Source: Simmondsia chinensis (Eukaryota; Streptophyta; Magnoliopsida; Caryophyllales; Simmondsiaceae). From it: a stretch of DNA of 64,000 nt. Location of the stretch: contig JAGTTD010000014.1 of NCBI GenBank assembly GCA_018398585.1, positions 20,645,387 through 20,709,386 on the forward strand. The letters are read 5' to 3'. The notes below the pieces were generated by a model, which was not told where the DNA came from, made no database searches, and worked only from the letters and a program-made list of their open reading frames with translations. Shown piece after piece: positions 12,061 through 23,439 of the stretch. The position numbers and the translations under genes are program-made. The stretch's first letter is position 1. Every line of letters begins with the position of its first letter.

Positions 12061-12780
12061 AGGGACATACTCATCACATTAACTACATCACGGTACATTA
12101 CACATTGCTTACTTGGGCAATAAATGTAGAACACAATATATTTGGCACTTTAATCTCGTTTAAACAGGCTACCCCTATCACCGGTATACCAACCAGGTGT
12201 ATGAATTCAGCCACCTCCGGCTCTAGCCAGAAGTGTCTTGACCTATCAAAGTGACATGAGCTAGATGCGCCACATTCATCACTTTGTGGATGTTAAAGAC
12301 CAAATCAGGATACTAATATCCTTGCACGTTTATCACATAGAGCTTGAATCGCCATGAACGCTCACTGATATAAAGGGACAAAATGCTTGAGTACTCTAAG
12401 TTTCAAAAAGACCTTGGTAGCCCGGACTCTTCTAAACATTCTTAAACAAATAAGAGTTACGACATTAAACGCTCTACCAATGCCCGCGATTATGCTAAAT
12501 ACCCTATTAAAGGTCCGGGTGGACCATGTGCCTAGTTATAAGTCACAATGGCTTAAACATCCTATTAAGTGTCAAATACGTTACTAAACATCTTATTCAG
12601 ACTGTGCGCTCTCTTGATTTAGAGTAAAAATCAAAATACACATCAACGAAAATTATGAAGGGCCAAAATAGAACACTAAATATCGCTATCACATAAGAAA
12701 ACGATGTATAGTAGCAAACAAAGAGCAAGACAGGTTCATTACTTCTTGACGAAACTTGGAATGATCAGGGTTTGCTCATG
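12061..12780. other. Internal non-coding region of element K
   Basis: No protein frame is recognisable. The segment lies between the 49-bp array and a polypurine tract, so it is most simply the 3' untranslated internal region of the same LTR element. Confidence 0.5.
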
Positions 12781-12797
12781 AAGTAGGGGGACTAATA
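12781..12797 (+). promoter_or_regulatory. Polypurine tract of element K
   Basis: The run AAGTAGGGGGACTAATA precedes a TGTTGG start. It resembles the tract of element E (AAGTGGGGGGCTAAC at 26467-26481) in sequence and position. Confidence 0.6.
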
Positions 12798-13506
12798 TGT
12801 TGGTAAACTATAATTGAGCAGGTTGTTACCGTAGATGAGCAAGTAGGTTACACAAACAATTATTTGGACAAAAATTAAAGCAAAATCAACACAATTCACC
12901 CAGCCGAGGCAATATCAACACAATTCGCCCAATAGAGGGAAAAATCAACACAATTCACCCAGTAGGGGAAAAATAAGAACAATTTGCCCAGGAGAGGCAA
13001 AATCAACACAATTCGCCTATTAGAAATACAATGCAATTCGCCTAGTAAAAAAATAACTTAATTCGCCCACTAGGTTCAGCTCAACATAATTTGCCAACTT
13101 TAACCTACTTAATACCCAAGTCAATAAAGGATAAAGTCAACCATGCTTATCCAAAAGATGATACTTATCGAAAAAGGAATACTCATCCAAAAACATCCTT
13201 CCTCTATAAAAAGGGGACTATATGCCTCCTGTAAGGGTACCGACCCCAGCGATCACCTCTTCATAGCAATAATAGTTCAAACGCCTTATTCTCTTCAGGC
13301 TAAGTATTTGATCTCTATTATTTCATTTATTATTTCCCCTTATTTACTATTCCATAATATGGATATTGACCTAAGTGTCGGAGGGGTCCCCTGTGGATAG
13401 CACCACGGGCCCCTCTAACTGTTTGTTTGATCTCGCTGGAAATATCATGTCGAGTGTGAAGCTAGAGCTTGAGTTTAGCTTATCCTAACTAACCCTGCCT
13501 CATACA
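12798..13506 (+). repeat. 3' LTR of Tat-type element K
   Basis: The segment starts TGTTGG after a polypurine tract. It has a TATA-like CTCTATAAAAAGGGG near 13202, and at about 13370-13415 a CTAAGTGTCGGAGGGG motif followed by CACGGGCCCCTCTAAC. This layout matches the LTRs of element E, including the GTCGGAGGGG box. The right end is probably the CATACA at 13506, next to the integrase remnant of element C. The exact end is uncertain. Confidence 0.65.
12876..13080. repeat. Minisatellite of about 31 bp inside the LTR of K
   Basis: About six imperfect units share AATCAACACAATTCGCCC followed by A(G/T)(T/A)AGAGG and an A-rich spacer. Because it lies between the LTR start and the TATA-like box, it occupies the U3 promoter region. 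Confidence 0.75.
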
Positions 13507-14440
13507 GAACTCCAAAATGATGAATAAGCACACTGACCAAATTCATCACAAACATAACCCCTCCACAAAATCCATGCTTCCATGCTACCAAGCTCTATCA
13601 GGAATTGGCAAAGGTTGCAATAACACAAGATGCTAAACATGATCCGACTTGGTCCTTTGGCAAACATCACACCCTTGAACATACTCTTCAACACCCTTCT
13701 GAGCCCCAATCCAACAAAATACTACTTAAGCCTCTTGTAGGTGCCATCTATTCCTGAGTGTCTCCCCCAAGCAGATGAATGTAAGGCCTGATTTATTTGT
13801 CTTCTCAAGTCAATAGAGGCTAACATGCACTTTTCCTTTAATCCTCACAATTCCATTAATAACAGTGACTTCAGCAGCTTCAATTGGAGAGTTGTTCACA
13901 CTGTAGGCTGTGACACATTCAGTAAAAAGACTTATCTCCTTTATAGGACTTGTACACTTCTTCTATCCAATTAGGAAAAACACATGAGATGGCTAAACAT
14001 GAACCAGATTCACTAGCCTTAAATCTTCTTGAAAGAGCATCAACAGCTAAATCTTCTCTGCCACTGCGATATTCAATTGAATAAATCAAACCCAACATCT
14101 TCATAAGTCCTTTTCGTTACACTCTAGTGGTGATCTTCGACTCAAGACTATACTTGAGGCTTTGTGATCGGTTCTAATGACAAAATGACGACCCTCAAGA
14201 TAATGTCCCCAATTTTGCACTGCCATAAGTATAGCCAAGTATTCCTTCTTATAAATGGATAGCCGCTGATTCTTTAGACTAAGGGCCTAACAGAGAAATG
14301 CCACTAGTCTTCCTTTTTAAGACAGAGCTACTCCTACTCCCATACTGCTAGCATCAATCTCTAAAACAAAGGGTTCACTAAAATCAGGCATAATGAAGGC
14401 TGGTGCGGAACCCATGGCTAGCTTGAGACCTTCAAATGCT
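13507..14440 (-). pseudogene. Element C RNase H and integrase remnant
   Basis: On the minus strand, 14440-14100 carries RNase H pieces, 14104-13919 reads YRSGREDLAVDALSRRF, and 13700-13600 reads GCDVCQRTKSDHV, the zinc-binding end of a gypsy integrase, then PLPIPDRAW. There are many stops and shifts. The integrase core is missing; the frame ends at the border with the LTR of element K near 13506. Confidence 0.75.
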
Positions 14441-15121
14441 TCCTAAGGAGTTTTAGTCCATAGGAATGCATCCTTTTTCAAAAGATCAATTAATGGTTTA
14501 GCCAATAGTTCATATCTAGCTATGAAGTTCCTATAGTATCTAGTCAATCCAAGGAATCCTTTCAATTGCTTAAGGGTGAGAGGGACAAGCCACTGCTTCA
14601 TTGCTTGTATCTTGCTTGGGTTTGTTGCCACTCCCTCACTTGAAACTATATGCCCAAAAGTTTTCACTTGAGTTTGAGCAAACGAGCATTTGGAAAGCTT
14701 AGCATACAACTTATTCTTGCGCATAATCTAAAAGACCTGTCTCAGATGCTTCACATGTGATTCCAGTGAAAGACTATAAACCAATATGTCATTAGAGAAT
14801 ACCAGCATAAACTTCCTCAGATAATCCTTGAACACTTGATTCATCTATGCCTGGAATGTAGCTAGAGAATTGGTTAAGCAAAAAGGCATAACCACAAATT
14901 CATAATGCCCGTGATGTGTCCTGAAGGTAGTCTTGTGAATGTCCCTTTCCAACACTCGACTCTGATGATATCCCTACCTTAGATCAAACTTGGAATAATA
15001 CTGGGATCCATTAAGCTCATCTAACATATCATCAAAAACAGGAATTGGAAACTTGTCCTTGATTGTGAGGGAATTGAGATGCCTGTAATCAACACACATT
15101 CGAGAAGATCCATCCTACTCT
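14441..15121 (-). pseudogene. Element C reverse transcriptase remnant
   Basis: The piece 14724-14443 reads [29 protein letters not shown] and LKGFLGLTRYYRNFIARY, the C-terminal RT region of the B/C/D family. Upstream pieces to 15121 cover the catalytic palm with stops and substitutions. The copy is clearly dead. Confidence 0.75.
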
Positions 15122-16073
15122 TTAACTAGGATCATAGGAGAAGTAAAAAGAGCTATGACTGTGTGTAATGAAATTTGTCTTCAAAAGCTCTTCAACTTGT
15201 ATTTCAGTCTCACTTTTTTGAGAGTGAGGATACTTATAGGGCCTTATATTAACTGGATTGGACTTAACCTTAAGAGGACTAGCATGATTCAACACTCTCT
15301 TAGGTGGCAATGTGGTTGGCTGAGTAAACAAATCATCATATTTTTGTAGCAATGTCCCAATAGAAGGGTCAGAATTCACCAGAGTTGCCGCTGTACTTGC
15401 AGTAATGGAGAACAAAAGCCCAATCCACTGATACTTGCCCTTCTTGATCATCCTCTCAATGCTCTTCCCATTCATCATTTGCAATTGTCCATGCTCCATA
15501 ATTCCTTGCAATGTCACATTCTGACCTTCTCTTTCAAAAGACACATACAACTAAGTAAAATCAAAGATCAAAGGGCTAATGGTTTTCATCCAATCCACCC
15601 CTAGGACCATGTCACGTCCCCCTCAACTTAAGCACTCTAAAATCATAATCAGGAACCTTTACATTTCATCTGAGCGATCATTGATTTCCTATCAGCAATT
15701 CCCACAGCTAACTAGTCTTGATCATCTCATGCCCCACTTACTTCACTATCTTTGGATCTACAAAACTATGTGTACGACCACTGTCTATTAAGATCAACAT
15801 ATGCTTGTGTCCAACCTCTTCTTTGATTCTTATCGTATTGTGAGAACCATTTTTAGTTAGAGCTCTTACATATATCCCCATTTCATCCTCCTCACAGTCC
15901 TCATACACTTCTTCTTCCTGATCCCCAGTAACCTTCTCAACATCCTGAATCTTAGTGTCATCACAAGCCTCTGCTCTAGTAACTGCCATTAACAGCTTAG
16001 GATTACACTTATGTTCGAAGAAATAATTTTGATTACATTTAAAATACAATCTTTGATTCTTATTTTGCTCCAA
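15122..16073 (-). pseudogene. Element C zinc knuckle, protease and start of RT
   Basis: The frame 16073-15738 contains a knuckle with its first cysteine changed (YFKCNQNYFFEHKC), an acidic linker and the protease motif LILIDSGRTHSFVD with the catalytic DSG intact. The frame 15550-15122 continues through PLKVKSNPVNIRPYKYPH and VEELLKTNFI into the start of RT. At least one stop and a frame change separate the two parts. Confidence 0.78.
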
Positions 16074-16106
16074 ACTTAATGCCTTTGATCCACCAGTAGG
16101 AGATGT

Positions 16107-17012
16107 CTACTGATTAGATGAAGATTTAAGAGTCTTGGTCTTTTGTCCATCAGACCCAGCCAAGATAGTAACCTCCATCAATTTTTCCTTAGAGAATGCC
16201 CGAGTCAATATCCCTGGGTTTAATGCCTTAACAAAAATTTTAATTCTTGGTTTGTGGCCACTTATAAAACTGGATATGTAATAGGATTCATTAGCTCGGG
16301 GGTTAACTATCAACAGTCTAGTCCTCAAATTCTCAAAATGAGTCATATATTCCCTCACGGAGGAATTTGGAGCCAATTTATTGAAATGGTCAATCACCTC
16401 ACCAAGATCTTCTTCTCTATACCTCTCACAAAGTTCATTCACGAACACTGGACAAGTTAGGGATGGATTGCGGTGTATTAAGTTGTAGTACCAGACTTCT
16501 TGATCTCCATGAAGATATACTACTGCTAACTCCACCTTCTATGTGTCATCTATATGATAGAATCGAAGGTACCTCTCACACCTCCGAATCCATGACTGAA
16601 GTTTCTTTCCATCAAACAATTCTATTTTGACACGAGGCTGTCTGAATCCTTGACTTCTTCCATTATCTGTTCCATTCTTACTGGATCCAGAGGACTGAGG
16701 TTGCAAGATGTTTGGAGGACGATCGTGCTGACTAGTTGCTAACAATACACCAGCTCCTGCAGGTTGATTCTGCCTCGTGATTTGCTGCTGTAATCCATTG
16801 AGCTTCGATTCAATGTGCTGAGAGTGTTGATCTAACTTCTCAGCTAACTTTTGATCCAGTGATTACAACATGCTTGCAAAATTTTCCTCCATTTGAAGTC
16901 TCAATTTTTCAAATTAATTAACTTCTACATTAGCCCTAGCGTTTGCACCAACAGCAACAGCATAAGTAGCATTAGCAGAAGCATTTGCTTTAGTTGTCAC
17001 TCCACCAACCAT
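16107..17012 (-). pseudogene. Broken gag of element C
   Basis: The start MVGGVTTKANAS lies at 17012. A coiled region with two stops follows (16920-16860). The capsid runs from about 16640 to 16107: PRVKIELFDGKKLQSWIRRCERYLRFYHIDDT, QEVWYYNLIHRNPSLTCPVFVNELCERYRE (with a stop between), then REYMTHFENLR and YYISSFISGHKPRIKIFVKAL. Similarity to the gags of B and D is evident along the whole length. Confidence 0.8.
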
Positions 17013-17094
17013 TAGTACTGATTTCTTGTGGCTGGCTTGCTTCAATCAATCAACAAGCAATCAATCAGCAGCAAACACAGGCTTTGATACCAAT

Positions 17095-17455
17095 TGTTAT
17101 GATTCAAGATCAAACTTGAATCATAAACTTGAGATAATAGAGTTTAAGATGAAAAGAGAAGTGAAAGAGATGAGAATTAGAGAGAAATTAGGTTTGAGAG
17201 AGGGAAAATATCAATTTTCTATCAAATGAATCCCAATTACAAGATATTTTGCTTATTTATACACAAGAAGAAAGAAGGTTAAGAACCAAGCATCAAAACA
17301 AGCTAAAAACCGACTTACAAGCTTTCCCGCAAAAACCAAACCTTACTTGCTAACTAACCCTAACCAATCTTCCCGCCTAATTACGTTTGAACTAACAATG
17401 AGAATTTCACAGCTAAAAATAGCTAAAATGCATAAAATCCTTCACGGTCATGGCA
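17095..17455 (-). repeat. 5' LTR of gypsy element C
   Basis: The LTR of about 361 bp starts TGTTATG on the plus strand, right after a primer-site complement (TTTGATACCAAT at 17083-17094). It probably ends CATGGCA at 17455. The U5 end is a perfect 12-bp inverted repeat, TTATGATTCAAG and CTTGAATCATAA, with a six-base loop. The same terminal sequence recurs at 47451-47479, 55965, 56292, 56673 and 60879, defining one LTR family. Confidence 0.8.
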
Positions 17456-19270
17456 AAATTTAATAAGTAAATATATTTATTTTTAGAGCGCAGTAAAACT
17501 TTTGCAGTGAAATTAAGTTTTACTGAATGGCAATAAATTGTTATCATAAGATGATAATAAGATTTGACCCATTTGTAGCTAAAATTGAATTGTCTGCAAG
17601 CTCCTAAATTATGCACCTTAAGAAATCAAGAGAATTCATGAGATGAATAAATTATTTTTTATATTTACTAAACCCAAAAGTCATGAGCTGAATGTATACT
17701 AAAAAACTAAACTAAAAATAAAAAATGAAAAAAATGCATTGGGCATCGCGTGCTGACTAGCACGGCGGCCAATCCGCGCGTGGCCGCCTTGGGGGCTAGG
17801 GCGATTAATGGGTTGCAGTCCACGTCATTAGACGCAGACCAATCATAGGGTGCCATGTGGCACCCTGTGATGTGATAGTTGGCTAATTTTTTAGGCCTTT
17901 AGTTTTTATTTTTTGATAAATTTAATGGTATTTTGGCTTATCAAGAATGTTAATTTTTATTTTATTTTTTATTTTTAAAATTAAAAGTCGAATTTTTTTA
18001 GCCTTATATGAATAGAATCTAATTTCTAAGGTTTGGTGTACATATATACTTTTTTATATACTTCTTCAATTAGCGAATTGCCATTTTTTCACTTTAAAAA
18101 TAGCGTTTCAGAGTTCTTGATTTCTTAACGCCCACACATCTTATATTCAATGGAATTGTGTAGAAGACTTCAGCGGTATCATTCGCACATCTTTTTACAC
18201 ATGCGGTCAACATTGAGATACGTGAATTCTCAATTAAATCCTTTTAAATTTGTAATTATTTTGTTTTTCATTTTATGTCTATCATGCTCTGCGTTGTCAT
18301 ACATAATTAGAGTAGAAACCTTTCATTGATTAAAATTTTGGATTTTAAATTATGATTCCACTGTGCTTAATCCAATAATTTTTGGAAATTTGAGTTTGGG
18401 AAATTAAAATTCTCCTCCCAACATTAGACATCCAATGACACTAGCATACTCTCTTTAACTGATAATGTCAACATCGTTATCATTTGAGATGAGATGGACA
18501 TCAAGATGTTGTGGATTACTACTAGCCAAGCAACGAGTATGGAATTTTCTCAATCCTTTGAAGGTAGTGCAATTTATTAACAAAAAATGCTATTACTAGC
18601 TCCAGTGATTTTCATCCTTGACCTAATGTTTGCTCCACCTGTATCTTCTATACCAAAGGCTTGGTTCATTATCAATCATATAAGCAAGCTTTCAAAAGCA
18701 TACAATGGGTTGTTTTATATATGGTGTAAAAGATATTCGAAATCAAAAACATTTTTCTTCCACTCTGTGGCCCCCACCCCTTCTAGATGGTTCAATAATA
18801 GCTACTTTTCTAGGTCACAACATGCTATATCAGGTCAACTAATTATACATTTTAAACACTTTTATCATACCCATTATTTTGGATTTGAAAGCAAATTTAT
18901 CTTCATGAAAGATCGCATCGGAAGACTCCATTACACATTATTCTCAAAGTGTGCCTTACGATTTAAAATATAGCCTATAAAGGCACTTATTACTCATATT
19001 CCCAACTTAGGAATTTCAAGGTTTATCTTCCTCAGATAAGCTAAGTATCTTCATACTCTTAAACAATCCAATTTTTATTTTATATCACTCAATGATTCAC
19101 AGGTTGTTTTTTATTCTTTTATTTTTATTTTGTTTGATTTGGTCTGAGAAATCGATTTGATGTATTACTTTGCATATTATTATGGTTTAAGGTTAAGCTA
19201 TAATAGGATTAGTGTAAGGTCCAGGAAAAGGTCAAAAGGAATGATGCAAGAAGGAAACTTCAACTCATAT
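17456..19270. other. Unassigned AT-rich stretch with a GC-rich island
   Basis: No TE domain is readable. The island at about 17740-17890 is much richer in GC than its surroundings and contains a 20-bp inverted repeat at 17847-17866 (arms AGGGTGCCA and TGGCACCCT). An open frame of 128 codons at 18587-18973 has no recognisable motif and I do not call it a gene. Confidence 0.5.
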
Positions 19271-20469
19271 ATATTAAAATTGGATAACGAAATACTAACG
19301 AAAATTAAATACAATTTAATTTTCTTTTTTCTCTCTCCTCTCTCCTCCCCCATGTGTCCCCTATTTTATTTTTTCCCCAAGTCATCTTCTCTCTCTTCCT
19401 TTTCCCCTTCCCCAAGGCTCTCTCTCTCCTCACTTTTTTTTCTCTTTCTCACTCCTTTCTCCTCTTTCCTCTCTCCTCTCTCCTCTTCCCGAACACCCCC
19501 AACCCCCCATGTCCCTTTCTCTCCTTTCTCTTTCCTCTTCGCCCAACCACCCTTACCGCCTGGCCATTCCGGCACCAACTCGCCGGTGCCGCCACCTCTA
19601 CGGTACCGCCCTTCCCTCTTCCCTCCACCTCGCATTCTCTCTCATGCCCAGCCACCACCACCGGTACCGCCAGGCATCGACCTCTACCGCCTGACATCCT
19701 TACCGTCCACCACCGGTACCGCCGACCTCTACCGCCTGACATCCTTACCGTTCACTACCGGTACCCGCCCGACCTCGACCGCCTGACACCATTACTATCA
19801 CCACCTCGCCTACCGCCCACCCATTGGTGCTGCCTAGCCTCCGGTACTGCCTGACCCGTCCCGATACCGCCGTCACCACCCCACTACCGCCTTCTCCCTC
19901 CTCTTCTATAAATACCCATTTTCCCCTCCTCACAAGGAGGGCAAGCTCCACACACTCCACAGCTCTCTCTCTCTCCTCTCGTTTCTCTCTCTCTAACACA
20001 ACAACCCATCTTTCTCTTACCTCACTCCAGCTAATCCTAGGCACAACTCCAGTCACCTTGCCGGCCTCTCGGCTCTTCTTCTTCTCTCCAGGCCCATAAG
20101 GCCACCATGCCGACCACCTCGCCGATACGGCTCCGGCCACCGATGTGGTTCTCCTCTTCGGCCGCCTTGCCGGCCCTTTAGCTCTTCTTTCTCGCTCTCT
20201 CCAGGCCCATAAGGCCACCAGCCACCAAGGACCCCCTCTTTGTATACGATAAGTGTTTATTTTTATTTACCTTAAGCTATTTACTTATCATGTCATATAT
20301 ATTACGAACTTAGGCGTCGGAGGGGTCTCCCGTGGGCAAACCAGTGGGTCCCTCTAGCGACCTTCTTCATTTTGCAGGGGAGCCCAGGTTAAACGCGCCA
20401 GCAGCTGCTTTCTCCAGTGAGGGTTGAGTCTCGCTCTCATCTAGAACCTGACCAAAAAATCTCGAAACA
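19271..20469 (+). repeat. 5' LTR of non-coding Tat-type element E
   Basis: It matches the 3' LTR at 26506-27696 from its first base. About 24 bp of the true LTR start are missing or replaced. It contains long CT-rich tracts (19330-19540), a 45-bp tandem repeat rich in TACCG (19677-19800), a TATA-like CTATAAATACCC at 19910, and the GGCGTCGGAGGGG motif near 20310. It ends GAAACA. Open frames in the CT-rich part are low-complexity artefacts. Confidence 0.85.
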
Positions 20470-20471
20470 AT

Positions 20472-20486
20472 AGGCGCCGTCTGTGT
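20472..20486 (+). promoter_or_regulatory. Primer-binding site of element E
   Basis: AGGCGCCGTCTGTGTG follows the LTR end after two bases. It is close to the GGCGCCGTCTGTGGG primer site I associate with Tat/Ogre-type elements, thought to pair with tRNA-Arg. The tRNA assignment is from memory and should be checked. Confidence 0.65.
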
Positions 20487-21714
20487 GAAGATAGCTTGCT
20501 ATGGTTTAACCTAGTATCCCATGCAAATCACCTAAGACCCTCAAAAAACTGGGGGCTCCGGTAACCCTTTAAACATCATATAAGTCTTTGATTTCCAATT
20601 TTTCTCTTATTTGCCATCTAATACATCGAAAATTATCAGTAAAATTGGAAATTTAGCACATCACGAGCTTTAGACTATATTATGGGTATTTTTCATAGTA
20701 TTTTAATCTAAAAGTTCAATAAAGGTTTCGGCTTTAATTTTACAATTAAATTAACAGCATGTCTTGAGCTTTAAAGCATGTTATAGATGCTTTTCATAAT
20801 ATTCTCACCTCAATTACACATAAATTATTTTATCAGATCTCCCGTCTTTGACTCGCGGCAATAACACGAATTGTGTTACTCCCCTATTCTGGAAATTGCT
20901 CACTTAAATTTTTATCTAGCTAAGGTTACTTTAAATTAATTCTAACCCAGCTCATATATCTTGAGTAGATATGTGATTAAAGTGGAAAAGCTGGGCTGAA
21001 CTTTTATTAAGTTTATTGTTCCTAGGGGCCATTATATTAAGGACTTTTCTTAAGTAATCCCTATTCTTAATCGGGTGTAAGAGAAATCTCGTCGCATGGA
21101 AAACTTCACCGCATGGTTGAATATACTCGTTTCTTAATTTTGCTATTCGTATAGCTTAAATTCATGCCAAATACGATGTTTCAAAATATGCTAACCCATA
21201 TTTTAGCAACAGTTAAATCGGACTAGAATATTGATATGTGTGAAGGTGGCAAAGTCCTTGACCAAAAAGTGACCTAAATAAAATAAAATTAGAGCCAGGT
21301 GGACGATTACCACCAACCACCTAATATAGAGTTAACTCCCTTCAAGGGCTTCCTTAGGTAATAACATTGCCGTCCTTGAACTAGGCGAACGCCAAAATAG
21401 CGTCAACATTAGTCTGTAATGTAAAAATCTGTAAACAAAGTTGCAATGGCTGACCAATGTCGCTTGGCATCATTAGTAAAGACTCGTTAATAAGAACTTT
21501 ACCACTGATAATTGGAGGCTTAAGCCACCCCGAAGTAAGCTTAACAATGTCAAGCGGGCACCTCGCTAAGAAACTTGGCTGCACCCATGTGCTTGTTTGG
21601 CCACAACAGCCGTTGAGCTCGGCCAAATGGGCCTCGTCGAACTCTTGAATGAGTAGCTCACTAGTCAAGGGCTAGCTAAGGCCTCGCCTAATAACTCAGC
21701 CCTGCACCCTTTTC

Positions 21715-22155
21715 TTTAATTAGGCACAACCGCCCATTGGGCTGGCTGTGTAATGATGGCAATGCCGCTCAAAACTGGAGGCTTCGCCAATAATAACGCG
21801 TTGCACTATTTACCTTGATTAGGTGCAACTGCCCATTGGGTTGGCTGTGCGACGACAACAGCCTATCCTTATTTTAGCAATGCCGCCCCAAAGCTGGGGG
21901 CTTCGCCAATAATAATGAATTGCACTATTTACCTTGATTAGGTGCAACTGCCCATTGGGTTGGCTGTGTAACGACGACAGCCTATCCTTATTTTAGCAAT
22001 GCCGCCCCAAAGCTGGGGGCTTCGCCAATAATAACGCGTTGCACTATTTACCTTAATTTGGTGCAACTGCCCATTGGGTTGGCTGTGTAACGACACAGCC
22101 TATCCTTATTTTAGTAATGCCGTCCCAAACCTGGGGGCTTCGCCAATGATAACGC
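21715..22155. repeat. Tandem array of 119-bp units (about 3.7 copies)
   Basis: The landmark TACCTTGATT recurs at 21811, 21930 and 22049, so two intervals are exactly 119 bp. The first unit is shortened. Each unit contains GCCCATTGGG and a GCCCC-AAAGCT-GGGGC inverted repeat. Confidence 0.85.
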
Positions 22156-23439
22156 GTGAGGCCAAAACCGTCAAAGTTTGCCTCTTGGGTGTCCCACTTA
22201 ACCAGAACACTACCAACAAGCATGATAGAGGGTCCGTTTGTGGGGACGTTGCCTTCAATGCCCTAAGATTTGAGCTACGGCTAACTTTTTTGGCGAAAGC
22301 ACTTTTAGAGCTTCACTACTTACCTTTCAACTTAGGTCAAGAAAAAAATTACCACTAGTAGGGCCAACACCAACCAACGGTACCATAGGCTACCGTGCGT
22401 AACCAACGGACAGCGTCAAAATGAACAAACTGTGAAGCTGCCGCCAGCAAGCTTGGCTAGATCCTAACCCCAACAAACTTGGCAGGGTGGCCTCATGAAC
22501 CCCTTTAGTGGGTAACGCATAGCCACGTAATTTAAAAAGGGTAACCACTAACAATCCTGGGGATAATCCTTTAAGAGTAACAGCGGAGTCACCAAATGGT
22601 GCCCTCCGCCCGTTTGGCCAAAACCCGACCGTCACTAAATTCGGTGGAATACGCACAACCAACCAAAGATAGCTACGTAATGTCGCCAACTGAACCCGGC
22701 TATTAACAGCCTCAACACTCTCGGCTAAACAATACCGCCAAAGAACTTGGCCTGGTATCACGCCCAGTACCCTCACCTGGGTGCTATCACCGCAAGGGTA
22801 GCCATAAATTCACTGGGACACTCGTCTTGACTCATCTGCTCGCCAACAGAGAGCTTGATACTCTTGGGATTAAGGATGAAGCCTTAAAAGACCCCGTACC
22901 TTTAGGATTCAAGGGGCCTGTTACTCCTTAGACTTACAACGGTGTTAAAATAAGTCTAGCATTTTTAACAAGACGTGTGTAGGCTGCAAGCCATGCTCAT
23001 TAACAAATACGAATAATTGCATCCTTATTAATGGTTTTGCACACCTGAATGGGATGCCTGTTCAAACTGCCTCTCGGCAATTATGAAACTTACAATTCCT
23101 TAAATATTGATGAACAATGGTATTTACTTAACAGCAGGGGATTCAACGTTCTCCATATAATTTTACGTAATTTATCTTTTTTGTAGAAAATTACATGATT
23201 AACGTTCCCTATGGGATTTGCGTTCAACCCGTCCCCAATTATGAACTGGGGGCTTGGCGTTCTCTATGAGATTCACATTCCTTATATGCCTTACGTACTC
23301 AGTGCAATTTGCGTGATATACATCCCTTATATGATTGATGTTTAGCCTAACTTCTTGCTTGGGATTGGGGCTTTGATGTTTCTCGTTTGATGATCTAGGA
23401 CTTTGAGATCCCCCATCTGATTTATGTTAACATTAGCTC

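Noticed and set aside
11770..12254. Overlapping open frames with His/Trp-rich repeats
   Set aside because: They simply translate the 49-bp tandem repeat.
18587..18973. Open frame of 128 codons
   Set aside because: No recognisable domain, AT-rich composition, no conserved neighbour and no evidence of splicing or start context.
19213..19217. TGTAAGG as the start of the 5' LTR of E with a target duplication
   Set aside because: Similarity to the 3' LTR begins only at 19271, and the flanks ATTAG and GAAGC do not match.
19157..20218. Long proline/serine-rich and glycine/arginine-rich open frames on both strands
   Set aside because: They lie in the CT-rich and TACCG-repeat parts of the 5' LTR of E, recur in the 3' LTR (26358-27121), and are low-complexity artefacts.
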